Source of the DNA: JACMLD01 sp039916305
Lineage (GTDB): Bacteria > Bacteroidota > Bacteroidia > Chitinophagales > Chitinophagaceae
Assembly (NCBI GenBank): GCA_039916305.1
Contig: JBDSLR010000024.1
Location: forward strand, 118,676 to 182,675
Direction of reading: 5' to 3'
DNA length: 64,000 nucleotides
The notes under the pieces were generated by a model that saw nothing but the letters and a program-made list of their open reading frames with translations, did not search any database and was not told the DNA's origin. Of this stretch, positions 56,535 to 64,000 are shown piece by piece. The position numbers were made by a program, and so were the translations under genes. Position 1 is the stretch's first letter. The number at the start of each line of letters is the position of its first letter.

Positions 56535-56640
56535 GCCGGTCATTGAACCCTTGCAGGGTTCCGTTACTCCCGAATAATGATCCCGGGGTTTCACCCGGGC
56601 TATGCACATAACGCCCTTTCAGGGCTGAAAAAGTCTCCAC
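56535..56640. repeat. Hairpin-rich intergenic repeat
   Basis: Three successive stems: GAACCCTTGCAGGGTTC, CCCGGGGTTTCACCCGGG and GCCCTTTCAGGGC, with GCTATGCACATAA between them. It fills the spacer between the convergent kynU and pcm genes. This is the same style as 22620-22800 and looks like a dispersed non-coding repeat. Confidence 0.55.
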
Positions 56641-56690
56641 GAGAAAATCATATGCATAGCGTAACATGCGGTTCCAAAAATTATAACGCA

Positions 56691-57365
56691 TCACTTCTCT
56701 TTTCCCTTTGCCATTTCAACAAAAGAAAAATTGGCAAACACTTCGTCAATAGTCGTGCCATCGGCCTGCTTGGTTAGCCGCATCATTGTTTGAGGGCCTT
56801 CCTTGTAATCGCCCAGCGGTATCACCATCCTTCCCCCGGTTTTCAGTTGCGCAATGAGTTTGGGGGGAACAATGGGTGCAGCCGCCGTAATAATTACTTT
56901 ATCAAAGGGCGCGTAGGTGGGCAGTCCCTCAAAGCCATCGCCATAAAAAAATTTTATATTGTTGTATTTCTTTATAAATCCGAATTTTTTATTGTTCTCG
57001 AACAGCTGCTTTTGCCTTTCAATGGTAAATACCTGTGCGCCCATTTCTGCCAGTACACTGCACTGGTAAGCACTGCCGGTACCAATCTCCAGTATTTTTT
57101 CAAATGGTTTTATTTCAAGCAACTGGCTCTGGTAAGCTACTGTATAAGGTTGTGAGATGGTTTGATCAACTGCAATCGGAAAGGCACGGTCTTCATACGC
57201 TACTTCATCAAAGGCAGAGTCCAGGAAAAAATGCCGGGGTATAGCGCCAATAGCCGCCAGCACCCGCTGATCGGTAATGCCTTTTTCGCGCACCATGTCA
57301 ACTAATTTTTTTCTAAGGCCCTTGTGCCGGTAACTGTCTTCATACATTCTCATAGCAGTTTGCAA
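56691..57365 (-). CDS. pcm: Protein-L-isoaspartate O-methyltransferase
   Basis: 224 residues. Landmarks: IGAIPRHFFLD, AYEDRAFPIAVDQTISQPYTVAYQ (substrate loop), ILEIGTGSAYQCSVLAEMGAQVFTIERQ (SAM motif I and acidic residue), FDKVIITAAAPIVPPKLIAQLKTGGRMVIPLG. It methylates isoaspartyl residues in damaged proteins to start their repair. A start two codons later, near MRMYEDS, is equally possible. It is divergent from the MFS transporter. Confidence 0.95.
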   Translation of the reverse strand: MQTAMRMYEDSYRHKGLRKKLVDMVREKGITDQRVLAAIGAIPRHFFLDSAFDEVAYEDRAFPIAVDQTISQPYTVAYQSQLLEIKPFEKILEIGTGSAYQCSVLAEMGAQVFTIERQKQLFENNKKFGFIKKYNNIKFFYGDGFEGLPTYAPFDKVIITAAAPIVPPKLIAQLKTGGRMVIPLGDYKEGPQTMMRLTKQADGTTIDEVFANFSFVEMAKGKEK

Positions 57366-57376
57366 TATAGTTGATT

Positions 57377-57500
57377 AGTTGATTCGTTGATCAGCTGACC
57401 GGCATGGACGGGCAGATCTCTGCAGAAGTTTTACCCTAATCATGATACATGTTTCTCACAGCCTGCAAATCAACCATTCAAACTGATCAACCAATCAACT
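57377..57500. repeat. Inverted repeat pair in the pcm / MFS divergent spacer
   Basis: AGTTGATTCGTTGATCAG (57377-57394) and CTGATCAACCAATCAACT (57483-57500) are complementary at 17 of 18 positions, 88 bp apart. The element fills most of the spacer and lies where both promoters should be. It could be a small palindromic insertion. Confidence 0.5.
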
Positions 57501-57531
57501 AAATCATTACCTTCAAAACTCAAATTACAAT

Positions 57532-58731
57532 ATGAAACTAAACACGGGAATTTTACTGGCGCTCATGATGTTGCTGGAGTATTTTATATGGGGCGCCTGG
57601 TACGTAACCATGAGCACTTACATGAGTGAACACCTGCATTCAACGGGTTTACAAATTGGTGCCGCCTACAGCGCACTGGCCATCGCTACCATGATTTCAC
57701 CTTTCTTTGTAGGACTCATAGCTGACCGTTTTTTTGCGGCACAAAAAATAATGGGCGTATTGCATTTGCTGGGCGCTGTATTACTCTTTTTTGCTACTAA
57801 AATAACAGACAACAGTGCTTTTTACTGGATTATACTTTTTTATTCCCTTTTGTACATGCCCACCATCGCGCTCTCCAACAGTGTGGCCTTTTCTCAAATG
57901 AGTGACCCCGGCAAACAGTTTCCATGGATCCGGGTTTTTGGTACCATTGGCTGGATAATAGCAGGTATCATCATTGGCAGTTATGCACTGGAGAAAACAT
58001 CTTCTACTTTTTTAATAGCAGCAGGCGCGTCTGCAGCACTGGGCCTGCTCAGTTTCATATTGCCCAATACGCCCCCTAAAGCCAGTGAAAATGATGGCAG
58101 TGCCGCTAAAGCATTGGGTTCGGAAGCATTTGTATTGTTTAAAGACAAACCCTATCTGATTTTTTTTATTGCCGCTATACTGGTTTGTATACCGCTTTCT
58201 TTTTATTATGGCTTTGCCAATAATTTTCTGAATGAACTGAACGTGGAAAATGCCGCCACCAAAATGACCCTGGGCCAGTTTTCTGAAGGCTTGTTTATAC
58301 TGGCCATTCCATTTTTGTTTTATCGTATCGGTGTAAAGAAAATGCTGTTGCTGGGTATGGGTGCCTGGATCTTGCGCTACATTCTTTTTGCCTACGGCGA
58401 TAATGGCGCCAATCTCTGGATGCTGTACGGCGGTATTATTCTTCATGGCGTTTGTTATGATTTCTTTTTTGTGACCGGTTATATGTATACAGAAAAGAAA
58501 GCCGGTGCAAAGATCAAAAATGCCGCACAGGGACTTTTCACTTTTGCGACCTATGGACTGGGCATGTTTATCGGCACCCTGTTCTCTGGTTATATAGCAG
58601 ATAAATACAAGCTGGCCGAAGGCGGGCATAACTGGCAATCAATCTGGTTTGTACCGGCGATCATCGCCGCAGGTGTGCTGGTTTATTTCATTATTTTCTT
58701 CAAAGAAAAAAGGGAAATTCAACAGGCATAA
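57532..58731 (+). CDS. MFS transporter, nucleoside:H+ symporter (NupG-like) family
   Basis: 399 residues with about twelve hydrophobic segments. The N-terminus LLALMMLLEYFIWGAWYVTMSTYM, LIADRFFAAQKIMGVLHLLGA and PGKQFPWIRVFGTIGWIIAG are signatures of the NupG/XapB family. In Bacteroidota these proteins often sit with Gfo/Idh/MocA oxidoreductases, as here at 58819, and may carry sugars or cyclitols rather than nucleosides. The substrate is inference. Confidence 0.88.
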   Translation: MKLNTGILLALMMLLEYFIWGAWYVTMSTYMSEHLHSTGLQIGAAYSALAIATMISPFFVGLIADRFFAAQKIMGVLHLLGAVLLFFATKITDNSAFYWIILFYSLLYMPTIALSNSVAFSQMSDPGKQFPWIRVFGTIGWIIAGIIIGSYALEKTSSTFLIAAGASAALGLLSFILPNTPPKASENDGSAAKALGSEAFVLFKDKPYLIFFIAAILVCIPLSFYYGFANNFLNELNVENAATKMTLGQFSEGLFILAIPFLFYRIGVKKMLLLGMGAWILRYILFAYGDNGANLWMLYGGIILHGVCYDFFFVTGYMYTEKKAGAKIKNAAQGLFTFATYGLGMFIGTLFSGYIADKYKLAEGGHNWQSIWFVPAIIAAGVLVYFIIFFKEKREIQQA

Positions 58732-58780
58732 CATTGTATGCAAATCATTTTACTAAAACGAAACTTCATTTTATAACTTC

Positions 58781-58804
58781 CCTGGCCCCTCGTCCGGGGC
58801 CAGG
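58781..58804 (+). promoter_or_regulatory. G/C-rich hairpin just upstream of the oxidoreductase start
   Basis: CCTGGCCCC (58781-58789) and GGGGCCAGG (58796-58804) pair perfectly around CGTCCG-like loop bases; TCTATTATT follows and the ATG is at 58819. It may be a weak terminator after the MFS gene or may affect translation of the next gene. Confidence 0.5.
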
Positions 58805-58818
58805 TCTATTATTCTACT

Positions 58819-60009
58819 ATGCAACGAATTGCCATGCTGGGCTCTGGTTTTATCGGCCGCTTCTATGCTGACTCTTTACAGGGGCAAAGAAGCCAGGATA
58901 AAATTATAAGCATTTACAGCCGCCGTGAAGAAAGCGCTAAAAAGTTTGCCACCGATTATAATTGTGCGCAGTGGACTATCAATATGGAAGAAGCCATTGC
59001 CAACCCTGACGTAGATGTGGTTTGCATTTCGCTGCCCAATAATATTCATGAAGCCGCTGTTATGCTCTGCTGCAAACACAAAAAGTCCGTGATTACCACC
59101 AAACCTTTGGGCAGAAATGCCGCAGAGGCAAAACGCATGCTGCTGGCGGTAGAAGAAGCCGGCATCTTTAATGGCTACCTGGAAGACCTGGTATATACAC
59201 CGAAGTTTTTAAAATCACTGGAAAGTGTTAAGGATGGCGCCATTGGCCGGGTGCTCTGGGCGAAATCCAGGGAAGCCCACCCCGGACCGCACAGCGATTG
59301 GTTCTGGGATATAGAGCAGGCCGGCGGAGGTTGCATACTTGACCTGGGCTGTCATTGCGTAGAGATTGCGCGTAATTTTATAGGAAAAGATATTCTGCCT
59401 GTTGAAGTAATGTGCTGGGCTGATACACAGGTGAAACCGATTGACGCGGAAGACCATGCCATCGGACTGGTAAAATATGAAAATGGTGCCATTGGCCAGT
59501 TTGAAGTAAGCTGGACATTCCGCGGCGGACTTGACCTGCGCGATGAAGTAATGGGCACAGAGGGTACAATATGGATGAATAATTTTCTGCGCACCGGGCT
59601 TGAAATGTTTACCACCGGCAAAAGCGGCGACTACACAGCAGAAAAAGCAGAGAGCAATTCCGGTTGGCTGTTTCCGGTAGGTGATGAGCTGAATGATCTT
59701 GGCTACAACCATATGTTTACGGACATGTTTAACGCCATTGAAAATAAGACCGCTCCCAAAGAAACTTTTTATGACGGTTATGTGGTAAATGCCATCCTGG
59801 ACGCCGCCTATAAATCTGCGAAAACAAAAATGTGGGAACCGGTGCAGCTGGATATCTGGCGCGGAAAAACAGGTGTGGGTAAAGACAGTCACCTGGTAGA
59901 ATACGATGTGGATCACTATCTTGTAAAAGAAGAAGTTACCCACTATGGCGCTAAGAAAATCATCCTTAAAAATAAAACAACGGGTAAGATCACAGAGCGG
60001 GTGGAGTAA
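58819..60009 (+). CDS. Gfo/Idh/MocA family oxidoreductase, cytosolic
   Basis: 396 residues with no signal peptide, unlike the exported relative at 35296. The Rossmann start is RIAMLGSGFIGRFYADSL. The conserved lysine is in VITTKPLGRNAAEAKRML. The substrate-domain histidines are in LDLGCHCVEIARNFIG, with EAHPGPHSDWFWD upstream. These NAD(P)-dependent dehydrogenases oxidise sugars, inositols or amino sugars. The partner transporter is 87 bp upstream, and the two probably form an uptake and oxidation unit. Confidence 0.92.
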   Translation: MQRIAMLGSGFIGRFYADSLQGQRSQDKIISIYSRREESAKKFATDYNCAQWTINMEEAIANPDVDVVCISLPNNIHEAAVMLCCKHKKSVITTKPLGRNAAEAKRMLLAVEEAGIFNGYLEDLVYTPKFLKSLESVKDGAIGRVLWAKSREAHPGPHSDWFWDIEQAGGGCILDLGCHCVEIARNFIGKDILPVEVMCWADTQVKPIDAEDHAIGLVKYENGAIGQFEVSWTFRGGLDLRDEVMGTEGTIWMNNFLRTGLEMFTTGKSGDYTAEKAESNSGWLFPVGDELNDLGYNHMFTDMFNAIENKTAPKETFYDGYVVNAILDAAYKSAKTKMWEPVQLDIWRGKTGVGKDSHLVEYDVDHYLVKEEVTHYGAKKIILKNKTTGKITERVE

Positions 60010-60038
60010 ACGGTTTTAACAACCAATAAAACTGATGC

Positions 60039-60100
60039 TGTACAGAGTTTCGAACTTCGCACTTGCTATGTTCTTACCGAACTCCGTTCGGCGCTATGGC
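60039..60100. repeat. Dispersed hairpin repeat, copy 3
   Basis: Begins TGTACAGAGTTTCGAACTTCGC and continues with GCTATGTTCTTACC, matching the 55175 copy in order and in the CTATGTTCTT core. A second stem, CCGAACTCCGTTCGG, follows. Confidence 0.4.
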
Positions 60101-60142
60101 AGAAAATAAAATAGTGCACAGCAATAATTAACTAAAAAAATC

Positions 60143-60368
60143 ATGTCTTTTCAAGCCTGCCTGGATACTATCAGAGCAAAAACCGGCAAAGTCCTGACCA
60201 ATTTAAAAAATTGGCAGAGAAAAAAGGCTTTCTGAAAAAAGGAAAACTGGCAGACGAGGTTAAAGCGGGAGAAATCGTACAATGGCTAAAGGTGATTCGA
60301 ACTGGGACACGGCCATGCAATGGCTTTTTTTTGCTTTCTTTAAGGGCATTAAAAAAGAAGCCGATTAA
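60143..60368 (+). pseudogene. DUF4287 family gene with several frameshifts
   Basis: The region encodes, across shifting frames, the pieces MSFQACLDTIRAKTGK, then KKLAEKKGFLKKGKLADEVK and AGEIVQWLK, then a GHGHAMAFF-like piece and FKGIKKEAD before TAA at 60366. These are the consecutive parts of the 70-75-residue DUF4287 protein. At least three one-base insertions or deletions are needed to rejoin them, near 60193, near 60290 and in the eight-T run at 60325. The gene is therefore decayed. The intact family is small, cytosolic and of unknown function. Confidence 0.75.
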
Positions 60369-60436
60369 TATATATTCTTTAACACAGCCATGTTTTAGAA
60401 ATCGTGCTTGTGTTTAAAATATGGCTACATTCATAG

Positions 60437-60871
60437 ATGCAGTTTGGCAAAACTTCTTTCCTTTTGTTACTGGTAATACTTTTTGTGCTGCCATTTTTTA
60501 TTTACAAGGCAGTCTGGATAATCCGCGCAGTGCCGGCTACCGGCACCATGTGTTTTATGGGTAAAAGTCTCAATGGTCAGTTCTCCAGTGAATACCCGGT
60601 AATTAAATTTACCAGCACAGGCAAAGACACAGTATTTTTTAACGGCAGCGAGGGCATACAATTACAACCCGGCCAACAGGTGCCCTTGCTGTATAATAAA
60701 AAAAATCCCGCCACCGCACGGGTATATACGTTTAAAGGCTTATGGGTAGATACCATCATTAATGCCGTTGTCCCATTGGTGATTTTATTCATTGTTTTCT
60801 TACACCCGGATCTTATTCCGCGTAGGTCAAAAATTATAATTGGGAAAAAGCCGTTTATACAGCTTGTTTAA
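60437..60871 (+). CDS. DUF3592-like small membrane protein
   Basis: 144 residues: a transmembrane helix at about 7-32, an external beta domain with YPVIKFTSTGKD, GSEGIQLQPGQQVPLLYNKKNPATARV, and a second helix at about 105-126. The pattern of a G-rich start, a YPVIxF strand, a basic or hydrophobic loop and the VPLLYNKKNP turn matches DUF3592 proteins. Function unknown. No clear operon. Confidence 0.75.
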   Translation: MQFGKTSFLLLLVILFVLPFFIYKAVWIIRAVPATGTMCFMGKSLNGQFSSEYPVIKFTSTGKDTVFFNGSEGIQLQPGQQVPLLYNKKNPATARVYTFKGLWVDTIINAVVPLVILFIVFLHPDLIPRRSKIIIGKKPFIQLV

Positions 60872-60993
60872 GAGGCATCCATAACCCGCACAGGCAGCAT
60901 TTAAAACTACCGTCTAATAAGTAATTTTATTTATACCCATTCATACTGATGGCCTGCATCTCTCGTCTAACCTTCAATGCCAACCCCATCGCA

Positions 60994-61740
60994 CTAAAAA
61001 TAATAGTCGGCCGCAAAACCAAACGTAAACAACAAGTTTTTGCGGCTGGTGCGGTTTACTTTATTATAGTTCAATCCGCTGGTAATGCTCAGCCATTTTT
61101 TTAGTTTAACAGAGAGGCTTGAATTAGATTTGATGATATAATCACTTCCCAGTGAAAGCGACTGCTGCCAGTAGTGAACGCCATCCAGCACAATAATACC
61201 TTTAAATACAAAATGATATTTGAGCCGCAATGAATTGCGCAGGGTGCTATAGCTTTCATTGGTAACCGAATCTATTTTCAGGTTGCTGTATTCGTATAAA
61301 ATACCATTGCTAATTACAACACTCGCGTCTTTTTTATCAGAAAAATTATATCCGGCGCCCAAACCACCCTGGAAGCGATCATTGGTCTTTAGCGAATAAC
61401 TTTTTTCATAGGTAACCAATCCCCAATAATACAAATGCGGCAGCTTGCCATAAATATTAAAATCCATGCTGGATATAAAATCGTTATTCGTCAGCAGCCC
61501 GTTTTGCTTACCGTACACCCAGGCGGCACCACTATTAAGAGATTTATTCTTTTTGCTTACATTAAACTTAAGCGCATTGTTTAACACGAAAGAATTACTG
61601 TTCTGCGTCTGGTTGACAATACCGGTAGCCGCATAACCCAGGTAATGGTGTACGCTGTCGCTGAGCTGCGCAGCAGCATTTAAACCGATCAGTAAACCAA
61701 TGATTACAATTAAGCTTTTCTTTCTTTTACTCCTGTTCAT
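60994..61740 (-). CDS. DUF481 outer-membrane beta-barrel protein
   Basis: 248 residues from ATG at 61740 (MNRSKRKKSLIVIIGLLIGLNAAAQ, signal peptide); the longer frame from 61848 is leader sequence. The mature part has alternating strands ending in aromatic residues (WGLVTYEKSYSLKTNDRFQGGLGAGYNFS; GLNYNKVNRTSRKNLLFTFGFAADYYF) and a terminal phenylalanine, as in outer-membrane barrels of the DUF481 (YdiY-like) family. Function unknown; relatives respond to salt or acid stress. Confidence 0.82.
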   Translation of the reverse strand: MNRSKRKKSLIVIIGLLIGLNAAAQLSDSVHHYLGYAATGIVNQTQNSNSFVLNNALKFNVSKKNKSLNSGAAWVYGKQNGLLTNNDFISSMDFNIYGKLPHLYYWGLVTYEKSYSLKTNDRFQGGLGAGYNFSDKKDASVVISNGILYEYSNLKIDSVTNESYSTLRNSLRLKYHFVFKGIIVLDGVHYWQQSLSLGSDYIIKSNSSLSVKLKKWLSITSGLNYNKVNRTSRKNLLFTFGFAADYYF

Positions 61741-61869
61741 ACAAAAATAAATACTACTAATATGCCTGAAAAAAGAACACCCTGGCCTCAGGCGCTTGAA
61801 TACCAATCGTCCCCGGGTCAAATCCCGGAACAGTTTCATCTGCCACATGCCCTGCAGGTATTGAATTAA

Positions 61870-61901
61870 ACGACCGCAATATTTTGCAATATTGCGGTCG
61901 T
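61870..61901. repeat. Perfect 14-bp hairpin
   Basis: ACGACCGCAATATT (61870-61883) and AATATTGCGGTCGT (61888-61901) around TTGC. There is no T-run on either side, so it is not a standard terminator. It lies between the phosphohexomutase stop and the DUF481 gene start region. Confidence 0.6.
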
Positions 61902-61984
61902 GAAATATGGATCATCATGCAGCAGCGTGAAAATATATTTTTATGATAATTTCGATGTTAAGTTTCCCCCAGGGCCACAATTTT

Positions 61985-63709
61985 TTACTTCAGCTTCATA
62001 TCAGCAATAATACCTTCTACCTTTTTATCCAGTTCAGCGTTTACAGCCTCATACTCCGCAACGCTGGCCAATTTGGTATTAACACTGAAATAGAATTTTA
62101 TCTTAGGCTCCGTGCCACTGGGCCGTGCAGATATTTTACTGCCATCAGCCAGTATGAATTGCAGCACATTTGATTTGGGCAAAGCAATATCCCAGCTTTC
62201 ACCCGTTTGCAGGTTAGTGCCTTTCTTAAGTTCATAATCCAGTAACTGCGCCACAGCTACACCATTGATGCTTTTGGGCGGGTTGCTGCGATAGCCTTCC
62301 ATCATGGCAGCAATCTGCTGCTGGCCATCCATGCCTTTTTTAGTAATAGAAATAAGTGATTCTTTGTAAAGGCCGTATTGCACATACAGGTCAACCAGTT
62401 TTTCATATAAACTCCTGCCCTTGTCTTTTTCATAAGCTGCCATTTCGCACAATAAAGCAACTGCGCTTACTGCATCTTTATCGCGTATTTTGGAGCCTAT
62501 CATTAAACCATAGCTTTCTTCTCCACCCACAATGTATTCTTCCTTGCCTTCTTTTTCTTTTATCAGTTCGGCTATCCATTTAAAACCAGTGAGTACATTG
62601 TAGCAGGCTATGCCATTTGCTTTGGCAATGGTATCCACCAATTCACTGGTGACAATGGTTTTAATCACCATATCATTGGGCTTGGCAATACCTTTTGCCT
62701 TGCGCGCCTCAATCATATAATTACAGGCCAGTACTGCCGTCTGGTTACCATTTACCAGCATCCAGTTGCCCTTATTGTCTTTAATGGCAATGCCCACGCG
62801 GTCGGCATCCGGATCTGTACCCAGTAAAATATCTGCATCAATTGCTTTAGCTTTTTTGAGACCAATGCTCATTGCCTCACTCTCTTCAGGATTGGGATAT
62901 ACCACCGTAGGGAAATTGCCATCAGGTACCGCCTGCTCATCCACAATAGTTACATTGTTAAAGCCAAAACGCTGCAGTACTTCGGGCACCAGTTTTATGC
63001 CGGTACCGTGTATGGGCGTATAAACAATTTTCAGATCTTTTTGACGGGCTATCACTTCCGGGTAAACGCTGAGGCCTTTTACCATGTCCATATACGCATT
63101 GTCAATCTCCACCCCTATGGGGGTAATATTTGCTTCGCCACCGCTCCATTTTACTTCATCTACGGAAGCAATTTTGTCCACTTCTTTAATCACATCTTTA
63201 TCGTGCGGGGGTACCAGCTGGCCGCCGTCATTCCAATAGGCTTTATAGCCATTGTATTCTTTAGGGTTGTGGGATGCGGTACACACCACGCCACCGTTGC
63301 AGCCAAGCTGGCGGATGGCAAACGACAGTTCGGGTGTGGGGCGGAGCGATTCAAAGAGGTACACCACGATGCCGTTCGCAGCGAACACGTTGGCCGTGGT
63401 TTCGGCAAAAAAACGGCTGTTGTTGCGGCTGTCATGCGCAATGGCCACCTTGATTTCACCGGTGACCTGGTTCTTCAGGTAGTTGGCAAAGCCCTGTGTG
63501 GCCATGCCGATCGTATATTTATTGATGCGGTTGGTACCTACGCCCATAATGCCGCGCAGGCCGCCTGTTCCGAATTCGAGGTTCTTGTAAAAACTTTCGG
63601 TGAGCTCATCCGGATTTTCCTGTTGCATTTTTGTAATCTCGTCCCGGGTCGCCTGGTCATAGCCGTCCGTCAACCAACTGTTGATTTTATTTTGAATGAG
63701 GGGGTCCAT
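61985..63709 (-). CDS. Phosphohexomutase (phosphoglucomutase/phosphomannomutase family)
   Basis: 574 residues with the full four-domain layout. Active-site serine loop: VVCTASHNPKEYNGYK. Metal loop: GTDPDADRVGIA. Sugar-specificity loop: VGGEESYGL. Phosphate-binding loop: ARPSGTEPKIKFYF. The long form with an N-terminal extension (SWLTDGYDQATRDEI) is the PgcA-type phosphoglucomutase of Firmicutes and Bacteroidota, converting glucose 1-phosphate to glucose 6-phosphate, sometimes also mannose phosphates. Cytosolic. It links GH3-derived glucose to glycogen and nucleotide-sugar metabolism. Confidence 0.95.
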   Translation of the reverse strand: MDPLIQNKINSWLTDGYDQATRDEITKMQQENPDELTESFYKNLEFGTGGLRGIMGVGTNRINKYTIGMATQGFANYLKNQVTGEIKVAIAHDSRNNSRFFAETTANVFAANGIVVYLFESLRPTPELSFAIRQLGCNGGVVCTASHNPKEYNGYKAYWNDGGQLVPPHDKDVIKEVDKIASVDEVKWSGGEANITPIGVEIDNAYMDMVKGLSVYPEVIARQKDLKIVYTPIHGTGIKLVPEVLQRFGFNNVTIVDEQAVPDGNFPTVVYPNPEESEAMSIGLKKAKAIDADILLGTDPDADRVGIAIKDNKGNWMLVNGNQTAVLACNYMIEARKAKGIAKPNDMVIKTIVTSELVDTIAKANGIACYNVLTGFKWIAELIKEKEGKEEYIVGGEESYGLMIGSKIRDKDAVSAVALLCEMAAYEKDKGRSLYEKLVDLYVQYGLYKESLISITKKGMDGQQQIAAMMEGYRSNPPKSINGVAVAQLLDYELKKGTNLQTGESWDIALPKSNVLQFILADGSKISARPSGTEPKIKFYFSVNTKLASVAEYEAVNAELDKKVEGIIADMKLK

Positions 63710-63813
63710 AAAGATTCAGTTTGCGGTTTAAGGTTTGAAGATATAGAATTTTATCATTTCGCGATAGGCTAACAATTTAGAAACGTATTTTTGCCCGAAG
63801 CAAATTATCGGCA

Positions 63814-64000
63814 GTGCATTCAGCGGCAAGACGGATTTTTTTTATCGTTATTACTAACATGGCCATTTCGTCGGCATTTGCGCAAACCACATGGAGGGAC
63901 ACCAGCACCATTACTTTCCTCAACGTCGGTCCAGGGGATACGCTACACGCCGAAGCGGTTTCCGCGGCAAATCATTCGAACCGGAAGCGGGTAAAAACTG
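63814..64000 (+). CDS. Start of an exported protein (partial, runs off the right edge)
   Basis: A GTG at 63814 starts HSAARRIFFIVITNMAISSAFAQ, a good signal peptide cut after AFAQ. An ATG at 63859 lies inside it and would leave the signal too short. The mature start reads TTWRDTSTITFLNVGPGDTL. Only 62 codons are in the window and I do not recognise the family. It is divergent from the phosphohexomutase gene across a 104-bp spacer. Confidence 0.6.
   Translation, partial: MHSAARRIFFIVITNMAISSAFAQTTWRDTSTITFLNVGPGDTLHAEAVSAANHSNRKRVKT

Noticed and set aside
63008..63772. Plus-strand open frame of 254 codons
   Set aside because: Antisense to the phosphohexomutase gene, whose active-site motifs are complete.

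Overview
The window looks like a chromosomal segment of a member of the Bacteroidota, most likely family Chitinophagaceae. Supporting signs are Bacteroidota-type -7 promoter boxes (TAnnTTTG) before smc and the universal-stress gene, lipid-free Sec/Tat exported glycosidases and isomerases, DUF418, DUF481, CtlX and NudK proteins, and long gene-poor spacers full of hairpin repeats. No rRNA, tRNA or CRISPR array was seen. Genes are mostly single or in pairs, on both strands, at medium G+C, except for one AT-rich block at about 10.2-14.3 kb.

Region by region. 0-10 kb: the 5' part of an arginine decarboxylase gene runs off the left edge. Next come a Nudix-fold transcriptional regulator with a worn-out Nudix box, divergent from a GH3 glycosidase with a 19-bp palindrome between them; a Tat-exported sugar isomerase-like protein; a Cys-loop-receptor-like membrane protein; a BglX-type GH3 beta-glucosidase; and a Ycf48/BNR-repeat protein. 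Together this reads as a beta-glucoside utilisation neighbourhood. 10-14.5 kb: three AT-rich, same-strand genes (HEPN-like, RES-domain and PD-(D/E)XK-like). Each is a single-gene unit, and the spacers between them are paired inverted repeats with the architecture of integron attC sites. This is the best candidate for an undescribed accessory system. 14.5-17 kb: an FnIII-like protein, then about 1.6 kb of repeats, including a 21-bp minisatellite. 17-24 kb: smc, an AAA+-TIR fusion protein with a degenerate ATPase core, and a short MutS-family ATPase.

24-31 kb is a secreted peptidase cluster: an M16 peptidase followed by two tandem M14 carboxypeptidase paralogues, the first of which has lost its zinc ligands and catalytic glutamate. 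31-43 kb holds DUF418, a second exported isomerase-like protein, a formylglycine-generating-enzyme-like protein behind a strongly folded 109-nt element, a Gfo/Idh/MocA oxidoreductase, HxlR regulator, O-methyltransferase, FMN reductase, secreted hypotheticals, a fasciclin protein and NudK. 43-51 kb holds a lytic transglycosylase, a 1282-residue multi-PAS histidine kinase with its own receiver protein, and a GH20 hexosaminidase gene broken by a one-base deletion at a conserved tryptophan codon. 51-57 kb holds a small repeat protein, a double UspA protein, two guanidino-group enzymes (arginine deiminase family and CtlX), kynureninase and Pcm. 57-64 kb holds a nucleoside-permease-like MFS transporter with a second Gfo/Idh/MocA oxidoreductase, a multiply frameshifted DUF4287 pseudogene, DUF3592 and DUF481 proteins, a phosphohexomutase, and the start of a further exported protein.

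All function calls rest on motifs and family resemblance read by eye; no database search was possible.
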